A DNA stretch of 64,000 nt, from the NCBI RefSeq assembly GCF_000613125.1, contig NZ_HG964497.1, positions 2,536,528 to 2,600,527 of the forward strand, read 5' to 3'. Shown here in pieces: positions 35,081 through 44,043 of the stretch. The position numbers and the translations under genes are program-made. Under the pieces are notes generated by a model that saw only the letters and a program-made list of their open reading frames with translations, did no database searches and was not told where the DNA came from. The number at the start of each line of letters is the position of its first letter. Position 1 is the stretch's first letter. Source of the DNA: Bacillus sp. EB01 (GTDB lineage: Bacteria > Bacillota > Bacilli > Bacillales > Cytobacillaceae).

Positions 35081-35143
35081 GAATGACATTCGATTAACGT
35101 ATGAATCCTAATTTTGAAAGACATCCATTCTATTTTGTCATTC
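35081..35143. repeat. Long-arm hairpin of the GAATGACA type
   Basis: GAATGACA at the left pairs with TGTCATTC at the right across 47 nt, with an inner GAAAGACATCC segment. The arms are the same as in the single unit at 25140. Confidence 0.5.
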
Positions 35144-35180
35144 ACTACAAATCTGATATTTGAAAAGGAAATAGACTTAC

Positions 35181-36269
35181 ATGAATTTCACTACAGTTCT
35201 TGCAATTCTGGCCGCCATACTTGTATACGGCCTGATTTGCTTCTATATCGGTTATAACGGCTGGGCCTGGTTAAGGAGATTCCCGCGCCTTGCCAAGTTT
35301 AAGTATGTTTATTTTGCATTGATTGTGTTCCTCTCAATTTCAATGTTAGCTGGCAGATTCATTCCGATTCCGCTTCTGAATATGATTGGCGGATATTGGA
35401 TGGTTATTATAGGGTACAGCCTTTTGCTATTGCCAATCCTCAACCTTATTCATTTTATAAATAAGAAAAGAGGCCTGAAGTGGATTGGGAGTGGTGTGCT
35501 GATTTTTTATGTTGTAATATTCACATACGGAACTTTCAATGCCTGGAACCCAGTTATCCGAAATTATCATGTTGATATAAATAAACAATCTAAAAGCGAC
35601 CACGTAAAAATATTGATGGCTTCAGATTTTCATCTCGGCTCAATTGTAGGGGTGAACCACCTTGAGCGGTTTATCGCCATTTCTGAAAAAGTAAAGCCGG
35701 ATATCATTATGATTCCAGGTGATTTGATCGATGACTACATCGAACCTTTTATGGAAGAAGATATGGGTAAAAGTTTAAAAAAATTAAACGCTCCTCTCGG
35801 TGTGTATGCGGTTCTCGGAAACCACGATTATTATGGCGGGGATAAGCAGGAGATCGTCAAGGAAATGGAGAAGGCCGGGATAACGGTCCTGGAGGATGAA
35901 GTGCTGACAGTTCAGAATCAGTTGACGATTGCTGGACGGAAGGATCCAACAGACCATACAAGAGCTTCCCTTACTGAATTCTTTGGCGGGACAGACTTGT
36001 CACTACCAGTTATTCTGATGGACCATCAGCCGATTGCACTTGATGAAGCGGAAAAAGCAGGGATTGATGTGCTGCTCTCCGGGCATACGCACCGCGGACA
36101 GGTCGCACCCGCACAATTAATAACAGACCGCATTTACGAAAACGATTATGGCTTTTTGAAAAAAGGAAACCTTTCCTCGATTGTTTCTTCCGGGTTTGGT
36201 ACATGGGGACCACCGCTTAGAATTGGAACCCGTTCGGAGGCAGTTGTTATTGATGTGAATTTTAAATGA
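35181..36269 (+). CDS. Membrane-anchored metallophosphoesterase (YkuE/YaeI-like)
   Basis: A 362-residue protein. Four membrane segments cover about 1-125, then a calcineurin-like phosphoesterase domain with the metal motifs DFHLGS, GDLIDD, GNHDYYG and SGHTHRGQ. The soluble domain most likely faces outward. Family members such as YaeI act on phospholipids or pyrophosphate bonds at the membrane; the substrate here is unknown. AAAAGGA precedes the ATG. Monocistronic with a terminator. Confidence 0.85.
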   Translation: MNFTTVLAILAAILVYGLICFYIGYNGWAWLRRFPRLAKFKYVYFALIVFLSISMLAGRFIPIPLLNMIGGYWMVIIGYSLLLLPILNLIHFINKKRGLKWIGSGVLIFYVVIFTYGTFNAWNPVIRNYHVDINKQSKSDHVKILMASDFHLGSIVGVNHLERFIAISEKVKPDIIMIPGDLIDDYIEPFMEEDMGKSLKKLNAPLGVYAVLGNHDYYGGDKQEIVKEMEKAGITVLEDEVLTVQNQLTIAGRKDPTDHTRASLTEFFGGTDLSLPVILMDHQPIALDEAEKAGIDVLLSGHTHRGQVAPAQLITDRIYENDYGFLKKGNLSSIVSSGFGTWGPPLRIGTRSEAVVIDVNFK

Positions 36270-36275
36270 TACGAG

Positions 36276-36308
36276 AAAGGAGCTGACCACTGGGGCAGCT
36301 CCTTTTTC
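36276..36308 (+). terminator. Terminator of the phosphoesterase gene
   Basis: AAAGGAGCTG, loop, CAGCTCCTTTTT, starting 7 bp after the stop codon. Confidence 0.9.
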
Positions 36309-36387
36309 TAGATTAAACATTTTCTATTTCTCTTTCAGTTTGATATACTTTTACCAACATAATAAATTGAGATTAGGGGTACATACG

Positions 36388-37491
36388 TTGTCCAAATCAA
36401 AACTTCAGTATTGGCTTGTTCAAATTTTACTTATTTTAACTATCATCTTTGTATCGACAAAACTTTCATTCCTATTCCAACCTGTGGGAATATTTTTTTC
36501 AACCATTTTCTTTCCAATCTTGATAACGGGTTTCCTTTATTTCCTTTTAAACCCCGTAGTGAACTTCCTTGAACGGCATAAAGTGAAACGAGTTTTGGCA
36601 ATCCTGATTATTTACTTGGCGTTTGCCGGCTTGATGGTACTGGCAATAGGCAACCTTGTACCAGCAGTTTCAAAGCAGGTTTCAGACCTTGCCAATGAGG
36701 TGCCTCGATATGCGAATATGACGATGGACTTCTTTGACGATGTGGTGAAATCATCGGAGTTCAAGAATTTCAGGGAAGAACAGTCTGATATGATTGAAAA
36801 GGTCAAGAACGGCCTAATGGATTATGCTAACACCCTGCCGAATAAACTAACGGGCGGAATTATTGGATTTCTCGGCGTCATAACAAATGTAGCTGTTATA
36901 TTTGTTACTGTCCCATTCTTACTATTCTACATGTTAAAGGATGGCAAGAAATTCCCTGTAGCTGTCTCAAAATTTATTCCTGCAGATTACCGGGATGAAG
37001 GCTTAAAGATGCTCAAGGAAACGGGCGAAACTTTATCAGCCTATATACAAGGCCAGGTTATGGTCGCCTTGGCTGTCGGCACCCTGACATTCATCGGTTA
37101 TCTGATTATCGACCTGCCGTTTGCACTAGTAATGGCACTAATTGTTGCGTTTACAAACATCATTCCGTATGTGGGCCCAATAATAGGAGGGGCGCCAGCA
37201 GTCCTGGTTGCCTTGTTCCAATCTCCGATGCTCGCCTTGCTCACAGTAATTGTCATTCTAGTTGCCCAACAGATCGAAGGGAACTTACTATCCCCAATGA
37301 TTCTCGGACGGAGTCTTGATACACACCCGGCAACGATCATTATCATTTTACTGGCAGCCGGAAACCTTGCAGGGGTGCTTGGAATGGTACTCGCAGTTCC
37401 AACCTACGCTGTTACAAAAACAATTGTTTTAAATTTGGTTAAATTCCTCAAAGCAAGAAAGAGGACCAATATAACCGTGGACGGGGCCTAA
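36388..37491 (+). CDS. AI-2E family transporter
   Basis: A 367-residue membrane protein of the AI-2E/TqsA superfamily with eight membrane segments and a soluble loop (about 85-140). FLGVITNVAVIFVTVPFLLFYMLKDGKKF and TNIIPYVGPIIGGAPAVLVAL are typical. Some members are Na+/H+ antiporters in Bacillaceae, others export small molecules. TTG at 36388 has AGGGG 8 nt upstream; the longer frame from 36340 has no ribosome site. Monocistronic. Confidence 0.85.
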   Translation: MSKSKLQYWLVQILLILTIIFVSTKLSFLFQPVGIFFSTIFFPILITGFLYFLLNPVVNFLERHKVKRVLAILIIYLAFAGLMVLAIGNLVPAVSKQVSDLANEVPRYANMTMDFFDDVVKSSEFKNFREEQSDMIEKVKNGLMDYANTLPNKLTGGIIGFLGVITNVAVIFVTVPFLLFYMLKDGKKFPVAVSKFIPADYRDEGLKMLKETGETLSAYIQGQVMVALAVGTLTFIGYLIIDLPFALVMALIVAFTNIIPYVGPIIGGAPAVLVALFQSPMLALLTVIVILVAQQIEGNLLSPMILGRSLDTHPATIIIILLAAGNLAGVLGMVLAVPTYAVTKTIVLNLVKFLKARKRTNITVDGA

Positions 37492-37540
37492 GCACCCCGG
37501 TCCACATTAAAATTTTTTCTAAAAAACTTTCCAAATTCGT

Positions 37541-37569
37541 TTGACCTTTTCGCCGTAACCCGTTATAAT
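37541..37569 (+). promoter_or_regulatory. Strong SigA promoter ahead of tRNA-Arg
   Basis: TTGACC, 17 nt, TATAAT, the best promoter match in the window. Transcription would start near 37576 and run about 180 nt before the tRNA. Confidence 0.8.
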
Positions 37570-37617
37570 AATTTTTGTGCCATAATAATAGTGATTAACT
37601 TGAAACACTATTTGGTC

Positions 37618-37735
37618 ACTTGTTCCGCTAGCTCAGCACGCTCTAATAACACTTTAGCGTACTGGCCGAGCAGCTTCCTGCTTCACTTCTTGAGGCCAGG
37701 ACGGGATATCGCAACAAAGTACGTATCTTGAAACC
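37618..37735 (+). other. Structured leader with a tRNA-like 5' fragment
   Basis: 37618-37640 matches the tRNA-Arg 5' end at 37751-37773 at 20 of 23 positions, including TAGCTCAGCA. No T-loop or acceptor partner follows. Instead CTGGCC pairs with GGCCAG around an inner GCAG / CTGC stem. A decayed tRNA copy or a leader structure. Confidence 0.5.
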
Positions 37736-37754
37736 AAATTATATTTTTATACTT

Positions 37755-37828
37755 GTCCCGATAGCTCAGCAGGATAGAGCAACAGTTTCCTAAACTGTAG
37801 GTCGGAGGTTCGAATCCTCTTCGGGACG
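37755..37828 (+). tRNA. tRNA-Arg(CCT)
   Basis: Cloverleaf: acceptor GTCCCGA / TCGGGAC, D stem GCTC / GAGC, anticodon stem ACAGT / ACTGT with loop TTCCTAA giving anticodon CCT, and T arm GGAGG-TTCGAAT-CCTCT with a closing G-T pair. Discriminator G; CCA is not encoded. It reads AGG codons. A strong promoter lies 186 bp upstream and a terminator begins 10 bp after it. Confidence 0.95.
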
Positions 37829-37837
37829 CTAACCAAT

Positions 37838-37885
37838 AGCACTGATATCAACTTACCAAACGGTAGGCTGATATCAGTGCTTTTT
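37838..37885 (+). terminator. Terminator of tRNA-Arg
   Basis: AGCACTGATATCA, loop, TGATATCAGTGCT, then TTTT. Confidence 0.9.
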
Positions 37886-37985
37886 CGTATATGAATAATG
37901 ATTGTTAATTAATCATCCAGAAACTTTGCCTATCTTGATTGCATAGGATATACAGTATGATTCAAAAATGGGAGGAGGAGGTTCT

Positions 37986-38375
37986 TTGTTTCATTATCCC
38001 AACAATTGCAGCCATGGATATTATCAATCACATGGCCCATCACCTTATTATAATTATCCATGGAATGCACCACCACAAAGGCAATTTCCGGATGTGAATA
38101 TATCTCAACTTAATGTATCACTGCGCAAATTCCAGGAACTTATGAATCAGGCAAATATCCTTATAAATAAGATGGCCACTGATTCAAACTTTACAAAAAT
38201 GCTTATGACAGCTGCCCAGAAATCTGATAAAAATAGAGTAAATCAGTTAATTCGTTCAACAGGTATAACGATTAAGGCCGAAACTACTTATACACCAACG
38301 GGAATCCGGATTGTCTTAGATAATTCTGGTCCCGAAGGCGGTTGCTGCGATTTGCTTATTGCTTTAGGATGGTAA
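37986..38375 (+). CDS. Small Tyr/Pro/His-rich protein, possibly of the spore coat
   Basis: A 129-residue protein. The first 30 residues are rich in Tyr, Pro, His and Asn (FHYPNNCSHGYYQSHGP), then a helical part (about 35-80) and a C-terminal part with TGITIKAETTYTPTGIRIVLD and GGCCDLLIAL. The composition resembles inner-coat proteins of Bacillus spores; I do not recall a firm family name. The TTG at 37986 follows the GGAGGAGG run; the ATG at 37968 would translate the ribosome site itself as Gly-Gly-Gly-Gly. Confidence 0.55.
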   Translation: MFHYPNNCSHGYYQSHGPSPYYNYPWNAPPQRQFPDVNISQLNVSLRKFQELMNQANILINKMATDSNFTKMLMTAAQKSDKNRVNQLIRSTGITIKAETTYTPTGIRIVLDNSGPEGGCCDLLIALGW

Positions 38376-38514
38376 TCTTTCCTGTCGTGTGAAATTTTTG
38401 CGAAGCTTTCCTTAAGTATCTTGTCCGAGACATGCGGGGTATAAAAGTGTCCTCAGCAGGCAAAAGAATTATAATTTCTAAACATCAGCAATTGGAAAAC
38501 TATCTGTAATCGCA

Positions 38515-38550
38515 AAAAACGCTGCAAACCATAGTGGAAGCAGCGTTTTT
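38515..38550 (+). terminator. Terminator
   Basis: AAAACGCTGC, 14-nt loop, GCAGCGTTTTT, between the convergent 129- and 46-residue genes. Confidence 0.85.
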
Positions 38551-38575
38551 CATTTCAAATCTTCATTCATTTTGT

Positions 38576-38716
38576 TTAGAAATAGTTTTTATATACTTCA
38601 GTGTTCTGGCCACAAACGGCGCAGTGGTATTCAATTTCAAGTGCGTCTTCGAGGGCAAGATGCTCTGTTTCCTGCTGGCAGTTCTCGCAGTACCTAACTT
38701 GCTTTTGGGTCTCCAT
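38576..38716 (-). CDS. Small zinc-ribbon-like protein
   Basis: A 46-residue protein, METQKQVRYCENCQQETEH and on, with two CxxC pairs (YCENC and CAVCG) spaced for one zinc ion. Many such ribbons exist in Bacillus and their roles are unknown. AAGGAGG lies 7 nt before the ATG at 38716; the longer frame to 38764 includes the ribosome site and is rejected. Confidence 0.7.
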   Translation of the reverse strand: METQKQVRYCENCQQETEHLALEDALEIEYHCAVCGQNTEVYKNYF

Positions 38717-38956
38717 GCTCCCGCCTCCTTTAATGAAATACCTACACTTATTGTTATGACCCATTTCGTTAATTCTAAACCTTAAGTTACACTGATAGGA
38801 TTCCTACAAAAAAAAAGCGATGTAAAGTTATCTCCAAACTTGAAAATTATGTTTTTCCGCCTTGGTAAAAAAATTAAGAAAATAGCATTTTTTCAAGGAA
38901 TTGGATGGATTTCTACGGTATAATGGGTATAGAGACATTAAATAGGAGGTACATGA

Positions 38957-39850
38957 ATGGCAGAATTGGCAGAATTGGCACAAACAAAATTCGAGCATAA
39001 ACGCCTCCCAAAGACGCAAATTCTTAAGCGGGCTGTAGCGATCTTTGTGGGGGCAGTCCTTATGGCAGTGGGGTTGGAAATTTTTCTCGTTCCAAACAAT
39101 GTAATAGATGGCGGGATAGTCGGCATTTCCATCATGCTGTCTCATTTAACAGGCATCGGCCTCGGAATTTTTATATTTATCCTCAATATTCCATTCTTTT
39201 ATTTAGGGTACAAACAGATAGGAAAAACCTTCGCCATATCCACGCTATTTGGCATCGCGGTCCTTTCCATATTTACATCCCTCTTTCACCCCGTACCAGC
39301 ATTTACGGATGATATTCTGCTTGCCACAGTATTTGGCGGCATGGTATTGGGAATTGGTGTCGGCCTTGTAATTAGGTACGGCGGAGCACTGGATGGAACT
39401 GAAATCCTTGCAATTCTCATTACCAAAAAGGTTCCTTTTTCTGTCGGGGAAATCATTATGATCTTCAATATTTTTATCCTGGGTGCTGCCGGCTTTGTTT
39501 TTAGCTGGGACAGAGCTATGTATTCAATCCTTGCCTATGTGATTGCATTTAAATCCATAGATGTTGTGGTTGAAGGTCTGGAAGAATCCCGCTCTGCCTG
39601 GATTATTAGTGATAATTATCAGGAAATTGGAGATGCGATCCTGAGCCGCCTTGGACGCGGAGTCACGTATATAGAAGGGGAAGGAGCGTTCTCCGGAAAC
39701 AGCAAGAAGGTTATTTTTTGCGTCATTACCCGGCTTGAAGAAGCGAAGTTAAAAGACATTGTTGCTGGTTATGACGAGAAGGCGTTCCTCGCACTTGCCG
39801 ACATTTCGGAAGTGAGAGGCGGACGCTTCAAGAAAAAGGATATTCATTAA
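38957..39850 (+). CDS. YitT family membrane protein (second of two)
   Basis: A 297-residue paralogue of the protein at 30074. After a 25-residue hydrophilic lead come five or six membrane segments (AVAIFVGAVLMAVGLEIFLVPN) and the C-terminal DUF2179 domain (ILSRLGRGVTYIEGEGAFSGN, KKVIFCVITRLEEAKLKDIV). AGGAGG lies 7 nt before the ATG. A TATAAT at 38919 suggests a nearby promoter, with no clear -35. Confidence 0.85.
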   Translation: MAELAELAQTKFEHKRLPKTQILKRAVAIFVGAVLMAVGLEIFLVPNNVIDGGIVGISIMLSHLTGIGLGIFIFILNIPFFYLGYKQIGKTFAISTLFGIAVLSIFTSLFHPVPAFTDDILLATVFGGMVLGIGVGLVIRYGGALDGTEILAILITKKVPFSVGEIIMIFNIFILGAAGFVFSWDRAMYSILAYVIAFKSIDVVVEGLEESRSAWIISDNYQEIGDAILSRLGRGVTYIEGEGAFSGNSKKVIFCVITRLEEAKLKDIVAGYDEKAFLALADISEVRGGRFKKKDIH

Positions 39851-39855
39851 TTCAT

Positions 39856-39883
39856 GGCTCGCTGAATCCGGCGGGCTTTTTTG
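39856..39883 (+). terminator. Weak terminator after the second YitT gene
   Basis: GGCTCGC pairs with GCGGGCT through G-T pairs, followed by TTTTTTG. Confidence 0.55.
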
Positions 39884-39956
39884 TTTTTACTTGGCATGAT
39901 GCTGGGGAAAATTGGGTAGAGGGAAGAACAAAACTCACTTAAAAAGGTGTGCTGCA

Positions 39957-41111
39957 ATGAATTTACCCCTGGCAATTGGCTTGTTTCTGCTCATTTTGTT
40001 CAGTGTTGGCATTATTGGCTTAAAAATGTTTAAAATTCCCGATATCTTATTGTTTATTCTATTAGGCATCGGGCTTTCCCCCTTTTTTGGAGATGAACAG
40101 GTCATTAAAATAGCCGGGGAAATCGGCTTGGTCCTTTTATTCTTTTTACTTGGAATGAAGTTTTCGATTGGAAGGCTGGCGGCTAATAGCAAGAAAGTGT
40201 GGAAAGCTGGTTTTCTCGATGTATTTCTTGGCATTGTGGTTACCATGGGAATTTCGATGATGTTCGGCCTTAACTGGGTAGATAGTTTGCTGGTTGGGGG
40301 AATCGTTTATGCTACGTCTTCTTCAATAACGGCTAAGTTGATTGAAGACAAAAACCGATCTGACCATAATGAATCTGAATTTATTCTCTTGGTTCTAATT
40401 TTTGAGGATTTAATTGCGCCTATTCTTCTGACGGTCTTGATTGGTCTCCAGGGAGAAGGCTTTACGGCAGTGGATTTTGTGCTGATTTTTATAAAAATTA
40501 TGATGCTTGCTAGCGTGGCTATTTTCTTCAGCAAAGTATTTTTCAAAAAAATTGAGCATCTTCTCGAATCTATTAAACACGATGATTCGTTTATCGTCCT
40601 TGTCGTCGGCATCGCTTTGACGTACGGAGGGATTGCGATCATGCTCGGACTTTCTGAGGTAATTGGTGCATTTCTGGCAGGGATGATGATGTCGGATGTT
40701 GGAATGAAAGAGAAGATTACAAGACTTGCATTGCCAGTCAGGAATATCTTTCTCCCATTTTTCTTTCTGAACTTCGGAATGCATATCAAATTAACCCCAG
40801 ATATCCCATTCCTTGGTTTACTCATTGTCCTCATTTTCTGGTCGTTGATTCACAAAATAGCTGTTGGGTATTTTGGGGGACGGTGGTATGGCCTGACGAA
40901 GCGGGAGGCGATGAAAGCTGGGCTTTCGCTTACACAACGAGGTGAGTTCTCTGTCATTATGGCCGGGATCGCAACCGGATCGCTAAAAATTTTTGCAGGA
41001 ATTTATATTCTCCTTATCGCTCTAATCGGAACCATCCTTTTCCAGGCTGCACCGAAACTCAATACGTATATTTTCTCAAAAATCAGCGGCAGGAGGGGGC
41101 CTAATTTCTAA
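39957..41111 (+). CDS. Kef-type cation:proton antiporter
   Basis: A 384-residue membrane protein of the CPA2 family with about twelve segments. IPDILLFILLGIGLSPFF, EIGLVLLFFLLGMKFSI, the exchange-site region YATSSSITAKLIEDKNRSDHNESEF and LSLTQRGEFSVIMAGIA fit KefB/KhtU-like K+(Na+)/H+ antiporters. It has no C-terminal RCK or TrkA domain, so any regulatory subunit would be a separate protein, and none is adjacent. ATG 39957 follows AAAAGGTG by 8 nt; the frame from 39912 adds a basic lead without a ribosome site. Confidence 0.85.
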   Translation: MNLPLAIGLFLLILFSVGIIGLKMFKIPDILLFILLGIGLSPFFGDEQVIKIAGEIGLVLLFFLLGMKFSIGRLAANSKKVWKAGFLDVFLGIVVTMGISMMFGLNWVDSLLVGGIVYATSSSITAKLIEDKNRSDHNESEFILLVLIFEDLIAPILLTVLIGLQGEGFTAVDFVLIFIKIMMLASVAIFFSKVFFKKIEHLLESIKHDDSFIVLVVGIALTYGGIAIMLGLSEVIGAFLAGMMMSDVGMKEKITRLALPVRNIFLPFFFLNFGMHIKLTPDIPFLGLLIVLIFWSLIHKIAVGYFGGRWYGLTKREAMKAGLSLTQRGEFSVIMAGIATGSLKIFAGIYILLIALIGTILFQAAPKLNTYIFSKISGRRGPNF

Positions 41112-41162
41112 TCCAGCTGACTCTATTTTCGCTTAGGTCCCACATGATATGATATACCCTTA

Positions 41163-41198
41163 TTCAAAAAGCCATTCCTTAACCCAAGGAATGGCTTA
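41163..41198. terminator. Terminator between antiporter and azoreductase genes
   Basis: AAGCCATTCCTT, 6 nt, AAGGAATGGCTT; the T-tract is better on the minus strand (TTTTTGAAT). Confidence 0.85.
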
Positions 41199-41204
41199 CT
41201 TTAG

Positions 41205-41870
41205 TTATATCGTGACTGCAGCTGCAGCCATTTTCTTCGCTGCAATACGGGCGCGGTTTTGGGCGTCTTCAATCATTTCAGGCCATTTTTTCGGGAATAC
41301 ATCAAAGCCTTCAGTGATGACAGAATCAATGAGGTCAATACCCAGGAAGCGGAGTGCGATTTTTAAATACCGATCTCCCGATTCAAGCTCCTCCATTGGA
41401 GTTCCTGTGTAAATTCCGCCTCTTGTTTGTATGTGAATAGCTGTTTTGCCATTTAACAGTCCTTTAGGTCCATTTGGAGTATGCGCAAAAGTTTTTCCGG
41501 AAATGAACAGGTTATCAATGAAATTTTTCAAAACAGCAGGAGAGCTCAAGTTCCAGAGAGGTGTAACAAAGACATAGTAATCATATTGTACAAACTCATT
41601 TGCAAGCGAATGCATTTTTTGAATTTTAGCCCGCTCGCCGTCTTCGAGTTCATCCATTTTAAAACCATAGCCAGCAAGCTTGCCGCGTGCGGATACCAAT
41701 TCAGCGTCCATCCAAGCCATATCAAAGTCAAAAAGGTCAATTCTCCGTACTTCCGTATCAGGGCTTTCCGCTGAGAAAGTTTCGAGGAATGCCTCGCCAA
41801 TCTTTAAACCTTTTGATTTTTCAATGCCCTTGGGATTTGCAGTTATATATAATAATTTCGACATACTCAT
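41205..41870 (-). CDS. azoR: FMN-dependent NADH-azoreductase
   Basis: A 221-residue flavodoxin-fold enzyme that reduces azo and quinone compounds with NADH. Visible: LLYITANPKGIEKSKGLKIGEAFL at the N-terminus, the FMN loop TPLWNLSSPAVLKNFIDNL and IHIQTRGGIYTG. Length and blocks match Bacillus AzoR1/AzoR2. M1 at 41870 or M3 at 41864 could be the start; GGATGG fits the latter. Monocistronic. Confidence 0.88.
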   Translation of the reverse strand: MSMSKLLYITANPKGIEKSKGLKIGEAFLETFSAESPDTEVRRIDLFDFDMAWMDAELVSARGKLAGYGFKMDELEDGERAKIQKMHSLANEFVQYDYYVFVTPLWNLSSPAVLKNFIDNLFISGKTFAHTPNGPKGLLNGKTAIHIQTRGGIYTGTPMEELESGDRYLKIALRFLGIDLIDSVITEGFDVFPKKWPEMIEDAQNRARIAAKKMAAAAVTI

Positions 41871-42015
41871 CCATCCAATCTAAAATTGTTATCCTCCTTT
41901 TCATTATAAAGAAATAAACTATGTTCAGGAGTGAACAAATGGTGAATAATATTACACTTTAAAACTTGTTTACTGCCCACGAGCAGGGGAAAAGGAGAGT
42001 AGGAGGGATGTTGAA

Positions 42016-42165
42016 ATGGATAAAAAAACACCTGACAAAAAAAGTTTAATTGAAACTGAAAGAGAATTTCAAAAGGGATCAATTAACCCAGAGGCTAAGA
42101 ACTCGAACGGAAGAATCCCTGATCAGCAGCACCATATGAAAGACCAGGAAAATTTACGGAAATAA
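42016..42165 (+). CDS. Small hydrophilic protein, 49 residues
   Basis: MDKKTPDKKSLIETEREF and on to HHMKDQENLRK: highly charged, no hydrophobic stretch, rich in Lys, Asn and Gln. GGAGG lies 9 nt before the ATG and a terminator follows the stop within 6 bp, so it is very likely expressed. I do not recognise it; small spore-associated proteins of Bacillus often look like this. Confidence 0.65.
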   Translation: MDKKTPDKKSLIETEREFQKGSINPEAKNSNGRIPDQQHHMKDQENLRK

Positions 42166-42170
42166 TGCTT

Positions 42171-42205
42171 TAGCCCCTCGGGAAAAACCGGGGGGCTAAC
42201 TTTAT
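42171..42205 (+). terminator. Terminator of the 49-residue gene
   Basis: TAGCCCC..CGG, AAAAA, CCG..GGGGCTA, then TTTATCTTTTT. Confidence 0.8.
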
Positions 42206-42548
42206 CTTTTTAATGCTTTTATCCATTCTGGTTCCCAAATATATATATTTAACTCAAGGAGAACTACGTTCATAAAACGTATACTTTGCACATACTGAAA
42301 CATTTACTGAACGGGCGTTGACCAGCTGCTGTTCTAAGGCTAAGCAGTCGAAGACGGTTTGTGTTACTATGGTAAGAAAAAGAGCGGAGAATCGTCATAG
42401 CCAGCATGTGCCTAAAGGTTGTTAACTATCGGTGTGAAGGAATGAACCCCTTTACAACGGCCAAGTAGAGGTGTAAAGCGAGCTTATAGGACAACTGGCA
42501 ATTTAAAAGGATGACTGGATTCTGGCAAATACATAGAGGTGACTGTAG
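42206..42548 (+). other. Long leader before the alanyl-tRNA editing gene
   Basis: No gene. CTTTACA pairs with TGTAAAG around 42449-42479, and TACGTT with AACGTA near 42266-42280. I looked for a T-box (TGG.ACCGCG bulge, AGNGA) because of the alanine-related product, and saw none. Confidence 0.35.
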
Positions 42549-43748
42549 ATGGCTGAGAAGCTATATTATCAAGATCAATATTTGCAAACCTTCAACACAG
42601 AGCTCGTGGAAGAGAAGCAGGACGAGACCGGTCAATGGTATGCGATTTTAAAAGAAACCGCGTTTTATCCAGAAGGTGGCGGACAGCCCTTTGACACAGG
42701 AACACTAAATGGGGTAAAAGTTGTAAATGTAGTGGAAACGGATGGGGAAATCCGCCATTATCTTGAAAGACCTCTTTCTTTAAGTGACGCAAATGTTGAA
42801 GGAAAAATTGACTGGGAAAGGCGATTTGACCACATGCAGCAGCACGCAGCCCAGCATATTTTATCAGCCGCATTTGATAACTTGTTTGGATTTAAAACAG
42901 TCAGCTTCCATCTAGGACGGGAAGAGTCGACAATTGATCTGGATACCACTCCCCTCCAAGAAAATCACATCCATGACGCTGAGGAACTTTCGAACAGGAT
43001 TGTCATGGAAAATCGCCAAATTGAGACTAGATGGGTAACACCTGAGGAAGCTGCTGCACTTCCACTCAGGAAGGCACTTTCAGTAGAAGATAACATCCGG
43101 CTCGTAATCATCCCTGATTATGACTACAATGGCTGTGGCGGAACTCATCCTGCTTCCACGAATGAGGTAGGCATGATAAAAGTTTTGGGAATCGAGAAGG
43201 AGAAGAAAAAAGTCCGCGTAAGTTTTGCTGCAGGAAAAAGGGCCTACAGCCATTTTGATAAGAAACAGAAGGTGCTAGAAAAGCTCTCACCACTTTTGAA
43301 TGCTCCGCAGGAAAATATGGAATCCGCTGTATTGAAGCTCCTTCAAACAAAGACACAGCTTGAAAAAGAGCTAACTGATACAAAGGATATGCTTATTGGG
43401 TTTGAAGCCCGTGAGTTATTATCCAGGCATACGGATACCGAAAAACCTCTAACTGCGTTGTATACCGGCAGGACCATTCAGGAATTGCAAAGATTAGGAC
43501 GGGCTATTGTTTCGGAAAAGGAAGATAGCGTAGCGGTGCTTATTTCCGAAACTGATGGAAAGATTCAGATCGTTTGCGCGAAGGGGGTAATTGCTGCAGG
43601 TAATATGAAGGAGCTTTTATCAGGGGTACTTCCGCTAGTAAACGGCAAGGGTGGCGGAAATGAGCTGTTTGCCCAGGGCGGCGGCCAGGGAGATATTAGT
43701 GCAGAAGATCTTCAAGAAAAGGTTCTGGAAATATGGCTTTCCAGGTAG
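42549..43748 (+). CDS. Alanyl-tRNA editing protein (AlaX, long form)
   Basis: A 399-residue free-standing homologue of the AlaRS editing domain. It hydrolyses Ser-tRNA(Ala) made in error. Residues about 1-90 are a small beta domain (TAFYPEGGGQPFDTG), the zinc motif is HMQQHAAQHILSA with the later CGGTHPASTNEVG, and the C-terminal part (about 260-399) is a coiled coil plus DHHA1-like domain (VNGKGGGNELFAQGGG). AGAGGTGA precedes the ATG. Monocistronic. Confidence 0.9.
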   Translation: MAEKLYYQDQYLQTFNTELVEEKQDETGQWYAILKETAFYPEGGGQPFDTGTLNGVKVVNVVETDGEIRHYLERPLSLSDANVEGKIDWERRFDHMQQHAAQHILSAAFDNLFGFKTVSFHLGREESTIDLDTTPLQENHIHDAEELSNRIVMENRQIETRWVTPEEAAALPLRKALSVEDNIRLVIIPDYDYNGCGGTHPASTNEVGMIKVLGIEKEKKKVRVSFAAGKRAYSHFDKKQKVLEKLSPLLNAPQENMESAVLKLLQTKTQLEKELTDTKDMLIGFEARELLSRHTDTEKPLTALYTGRTIQELQRLGRAIVSEKEDSVAVLISETDGKIQIVCAKGVIAAGNMKELLSGVLPLVNGKGGGNELFAQGGGQGDISAEDLQEKVLEIWLSR

Positions 43749-43805
43749 CTTTTAAAAGAAAAGCTCTGTTATAGTTGTATGATGATTTCACTCTGTTTGA
43801 AAAAT

Positions 43806-44000
43806 AAGGGGAGAGTTTCCGGTTAAATCGGGAAATACCTATACTTCCCTTAAATTAAGGGGAGTTTTTCCACTTATCAAACCAGAATCATTGGTTTTTA
43901 ACTTATTTTAAGAAGTTAAGGGGAATTTCTCCGCTTATTTCTGTCTCTTAAGGTGGCCGTGGGTACAATAGCCGGAAATTCTCCCCCTAATAAATTCTCA
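43806..44000. repeat. Degenerate hairpin repeat region after alaX
   Basis: AAGGGGA(G) recurs at 43806, 43857 and 43918, each followed within 10-15 nt by TCC. An inverted copy, GGAAATTCTCCCCC, lies near 43974. Spacing is 51 then 61 bp. It is less regular than the other arrays and may also end alaX transcription. Confidence 0.55.
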
Positions 44001-44043
44001 TACCTTAACAAAAATCAACAATGAATACTAACAGAGCCAAAAG

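Noticed and set aside
37618..37700. A second tRNA gene
   Set aside because: Only the 5' 23 nt resemble a tRNA; there is no T-arm or matching acceptor strand.
42206..42548. T-box riboswitch before alaX
   Set aside because: Neither the TGG-ACC bulge sequence nor a specifier loop is visible.
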